This document shows, one piece after another, positions 5,961-8,082 of a DNA stretch of 8,082 nucleotides. Position 1 is the stretch's first letter, and each line of letters opens with the position of its first letter. The notes under the pieces are model-generated. The model did no database searches. It saw only the letters and a list, made by a program, of their open reading frames with translations, and was not told the origin of the DNA. The stretch is taken from contig JADHRO010000090.1 of assembly GCA_016777395.1 (NCBI GenBank), positions 1 to 8,082 on the forward strand, given 5' to 3'. Made by a program: the position numbers and the translations under genes. This DNA is from Chitinophagales bacterium. Its GTDB lineage: Bacteria; Bacteroidota; Bacteroidia; Chitinophagales; UBA8649.

Positions 5961-7087
5961 AAATATTACACATTATTCCAAGTTTAGAAATCGGTGGTGC
6001 AGAAAGGCTTGCTATTGATATAGTTGGGGCTTTAAATAAAGTTGACAAAATTGATGCTAGCTTGGTGGTCCTTCATGATAATATTGCATATGATGTTAGT
6101 TCAATTGAACAAGTCTTAAAAGTAATCCCTGCCAAAATTCATCTTTCTATTTATCGCAGAAATAAATTTGATTTAGCAAAACTTCAAAACTATGTTGATG
6201 AATTTGCTCCAGACGTTATTCACACGCATCTCTATGAGGCGGAAATTATTGCCAAATCATTAAGATATTCCAAAGCAAGTTGGTTCTGCCATTTTCATGA
6301 CAACATGCCACAAATGGCGAGGTTCTCCTTAAAAACTGTCTTCAACAAATCTTTGCTAATTAATTTTTTTGAAAGAAGCTATTTATTGCAAAAAATTAAG
6401 GCATTTAAAAACAACTATATAGCCATATCGCAGGACACAAAGAACTATGCTGAGAAGGTTTTGGGGAAGAAAGCAAAGGTGACCTACCTTAAAAATGCTA
6501 TCAGTTTCAATAAGTTTTTCACTACAATAAAGGTGCTAGACAAGAATAAGGTTCTTAAATTAATCAATGTAGGCAGTTTTCAGCATAAAAAAAACCAGCA
6601 GTTTTTAATGGATGTAGTGAATCTATTGGTGAAGTCTGGGATCCAGGTTCAATTGGATTTATTGGGGGATGGTGAACACAAGAAAGACGTAATGCAAAAA
6701 TGTGAAGGACTAGGCTTAAAAGAGTATGTAAATTTTAGAGGCAATGTGAAGGATGTGCCACGGTATTTGGGCCAATCTGACATGTATGTCCATTCGGCAT
6801 ACTATGAGCCTTTTGGTCTAGTTCTCCTAGAGGCTATGGCAGCTGGCTTGCCTGTGGTTTCTCTTAATGCCCGAGGTAACGAGGATATTACTATTCACGG
6901 TGAAAATGGTTACATTTTCCCAGAAGCAAATCCACAAGAATTTGCGACTTGTATTCAATCACTTTCGGAAGATGCGGATTTATACAAACGAATTGCCTCA
7001 AAAGGTCAGGAACTTGCACGTGAATATGACATTTTAGATTACACGAAGAATCTGATTGGATTATATAAAGAATCAGTTAAGAATTGA
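5957..7087 (+). CDS. Family 4 glycosyltransferase (GT-B fold, retaining)
   Basis: This 376-residue glycosyltransferase should act at the cytoplasmic face of the membrane and add a sugar to the glycan precursor. The N-terminal MKILHIIPSLEIGGAERLA contains the GT4 glycine loop at 12-17. DVIHTHLYEAEI (86-97) and CHFHDN (111-116) are N-domain features, INVGSFQHKKNQ (203-214) starts the C-terminal domain with its donor-binding Lys, LLGDGE follows at about 235-240, and EPFGLVLLE (284-292) is the E-x7-E motif. NGYIFPEANPQEFA is the usual C-terminal signature. The length is typical. The start ATG overlaps the methyltransferase stop by four bases (ATGA), indicating translational coupling, and AGAAGA just upstream is a weak ribosome-binding candidate. 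The 3' end overlaps the opposing gene by 11 bases. Donor and linkage are unknown. Confidence 0.95.
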   Translation: MKILHIIPSLEIGGAERLAIDIVGALNKVDKIDASLVVLHDNIAYDVSSIEQVLKVIPAKIHLSIYRRNKFDLAKLQNYVDEFAPDVIHTHLYEAEIIAKSLRYSKASWFCHFHDNMPQMARFSLKTVFNKSLLINFFERSYLLQKIKAFKNNYIAISQDTKNYAEKVLGKKAKVTYLKNAISFNKFFTTIKVLDKNKVLKLINVGSFQHKKNQQFLMDVVNLLVKSGIQVQLDLLGDGEHKKDVMQKCEGLGLKEYVNFRGNVKDVPRYLGQSDMYVHSAYYEPFGLVLLEAMAAGLPVVSLNARGNEDITIHGENGYIFPEANPQEFATCIQSLSEDADLYKRIASKGQELAREYDILDYTKNLIGLYKESVKN

Positions 7088-7090
7088 TTC
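7070..7090. terminator. Hairpin over both stop codons of the convergent genes; possible terminator
   Basis: Arms GAATCAGTT (7070-7078) and AATTGATTC (7082-7090) can form a 9-bp stem, including one G-T wobble, around a 3-base loop (AAG). The stem contains the TGA of the plus-strand glycosyltransferase (7085-7087) and the TAA of the minus-strand one (7077-7079). Downstream on the minus strand lies TTTATATAA, a modest T-rich tract; on the plus strand the following CTTCAATAAA is not T-rich. In minus-strand RNA the wobble becomes an A-C mismatch. It is the only structure seen that could end transcription from either side. Confidence 0.4.
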
Positions 7091-8082
7091 CTTCAATAAA
7101 TCGCTTATAGTTCTTTTCTGCGTTATAATGCTCCTTCCAAAATTGAAGTGTAACTTGACGCATGCTTGTTTGAGTTTCCTTAGATAAAAGCCAATGGGCT
7201 TCCAATAATTTGCAGATATCTTCAGCAGTCGGGTTTGCAGGTAGAAGGTACCCGTTTTGAGCATGATTGATGATCTCAGCTACTCCTCCAACCTTTGTTC
7301 CCACGCATGGTATACCAAAACTTTGTGCTTCCATCATACTTACAGGTATCCCTTCAGATGATGATACATTAATAAACAGGTCTATCTTATTGGTTCGATA
7401 GAACTCCATAACCGCTGAATTTTTCATCTGACCTAAGAATGAGAAATGTGCTGTCGGCAAAGATTTTTCGGCTTGATCACTCAAAGATTTCTGAAGAGAT
7501 CCGTTTCCAATGTGATGCCAATGGAAGGGGAAATCAGCAAGACTTAAAGCTTCTATAATTAAATGAACTCTTTTTAATGGAATAATTGATGAGCAACTAA
7601 CTATATTCAGCCTTGTCATCTCCCTTTGTTTGCTCAATTTAGCTGCGGAATTAATAGTACCTAGCCTAGATACTTTTCCAAATTTTGGATTTACTCCCGA
7701 AATTGACCTAAAGTAGTCCAACCCGTTTTGGGATATGAAGAAAATATTGTCAAGATTCTGGGAAAGGAAAGGGCGTAAGGGTAAATAATTTGATGCATGG
7801 CGTTCAAAATAAACATCCCAGCCATGGGCTCTTGAAACAAATAAACTATGAGGGTATTGGTGTTTAATCAAGCCCATTGCTATAGCACTATCATCAGTCC
7901 AATACGAGTATATAATTTGTTTAGAATTGTACTGTGTTATCTCTTGTAATTTCCTTATTGTATGGTAAGCTATAAAAATCTGACCAAGGATAATTTTGAA
8001 TTTATTAACCCCATTTTGAGAGAAGAGCACGCGGAATATTTCTTGCAGAACCCCTTTTTGAAACAAGTAAGATAGCGCGCCT
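7077..8082 (-). CDS. Family 4 glycosyltransferase, minus strand, 5' end beyond the right edge
   Basis: This is the C-terminal part, about 334 residues, of a retaining GT-B glycosyltransferase. The frame is open from the right edge. The first in-frame start-like codon, at 8066-8064, is TTG and is more likely an internal Leu, because in-frame codons continue upstream of it and the N-terminal glycine loop of GT4 enzymes is missing. Numbering from that Leu, YSYWTDDSA (53-61) and VSRAHGWDVYFERH (77-90) belong to the N-domain. SCSSIIPLKRVH (157-168) with Lys165 opens the donor-binding domain, HIGNGS follows at 185-190, EGIPVSMME (238-246) is the E-x7-E motif, and GGVAEIINHAQNGYLLPANP follows. Roughly 50-100 residues are probably missing. 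The gene faces the plus-strand block, so it belongs to a different transcript of the same glycan locus. Donor and linkage are unknown. Confidence 0.92.
   Translation of the reverse strand, partial: GALSYLFQKGVLQEIFRVLFSQNGVNKFKIILGQIFIAYHTIRKLQEITQYNSKQIIYSYWTDDSAIAMGLIKHQYPHSLFVSRAHGWDVYFERHASNYLPLRPFLSQNLDNIFFISQNGLDYFRSISGVNPKFGKVSRLGTINSAAKLSKQREMTRLNIVSCSSIIPLKRVHLIIEALSLADFPFHWHHIGNGSLQKSLSDQAEKSLPTAHFSFLGQMKNSAVMEFYRTNKIDLFINVSSSEGIPVSMMEAQSFGIPCVGTKVGGVAEIINHAQNGYLLPANPTAEDICKLLEAHWLLSKETQTSMRQVTLQFWKEHYNAEKNYKRFIEGINS

Noticed and set aside
8064..8066. TTG at the right end as the start codon of the minus-strand glycosyltransferase
   Set aside because: In-frame codons continue upstream to the window edge (reading G-A-L-S-Y before it) and the GT4 N-terminal glycine loop is missing, so the gene is cut by the edge and this is probably an internal Leu.

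Overview
This 8,082-base window is part of a surface-polysaccharide (O-antigen, capsule or exopolysaccharide) biosynthesis locus, probably from a Bacteroidota bacterium. The origin is inferred from four things: AT-rich coding sequence with long T and A runs, little or no Shine-Dalgarno signal before most starts, a possible Bacteroidota-type TTTG/TAnnTTTG promoter, and the style of the proteins. I cannot name a genus. I see no tRNA, rRNA, CRISPR array, insertion sequence or phage gene, and no gene-free stretch above 300 bases.

Layout, left to right. (1) Bases 2-526 (+) hold the C-terminal half of an NAD-dependent nucleotide-sugar epimerase/dehydratase resembling CDP-paratose 2-epimerase, cut by the left edge. 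(2) Bases 576-1742 (+) encode an integral-membrane acyltransferase-3 (OafA-like) protein containing a run of eight G. (3) Bases 1816-2682 (+) encode a family 2 glycosyltransferase. (4) After a 104-base gap with a weak promoter candidate comes a tightly packed four-gene block: an MBOAT O-acyltransferase (2787-4223), a membrane-anchored SGNH/DltD-like protein (4233-5186), a class I SAM methyltransferase (5190-5960) and a family 4 glycosyltransferase (5957-7087). Spacings are 9 bases, 3 bases and a 4-base ATGA overlap. (5) On the minus strand, 7077-8082 holds a second family 4 glycosyltransferase that runs off the right edge. It converges on the plus-strand block and overlaps its last gene by 11 bases.

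How the genes may work together (inference): the epimerase supplies an activated sugar, the three glycosyltransferases assemble a repeat unit, and the acyltransferases and methyltransferase decorate it. The MBOAT plus SGNH-like pair follows the logic of AlgI with AlgJ/AlgX, PatA/PatB and DltB/DltD, where an acyl group is exported through the membrane protein and then placed on a glycan outside the cytoplasmic membrane. No polymerase, flippase or chain-length regulator is visible, so the window is an internal piece of a larger cluster.

The points most worth following are the MBOAT/SGNH acylation module, the G8 tract as a possible phase-variation switch, the Phe at the expected catalytic Tyr position of the epimerase, and the hairpin covering both stop codons at the convergent junction.
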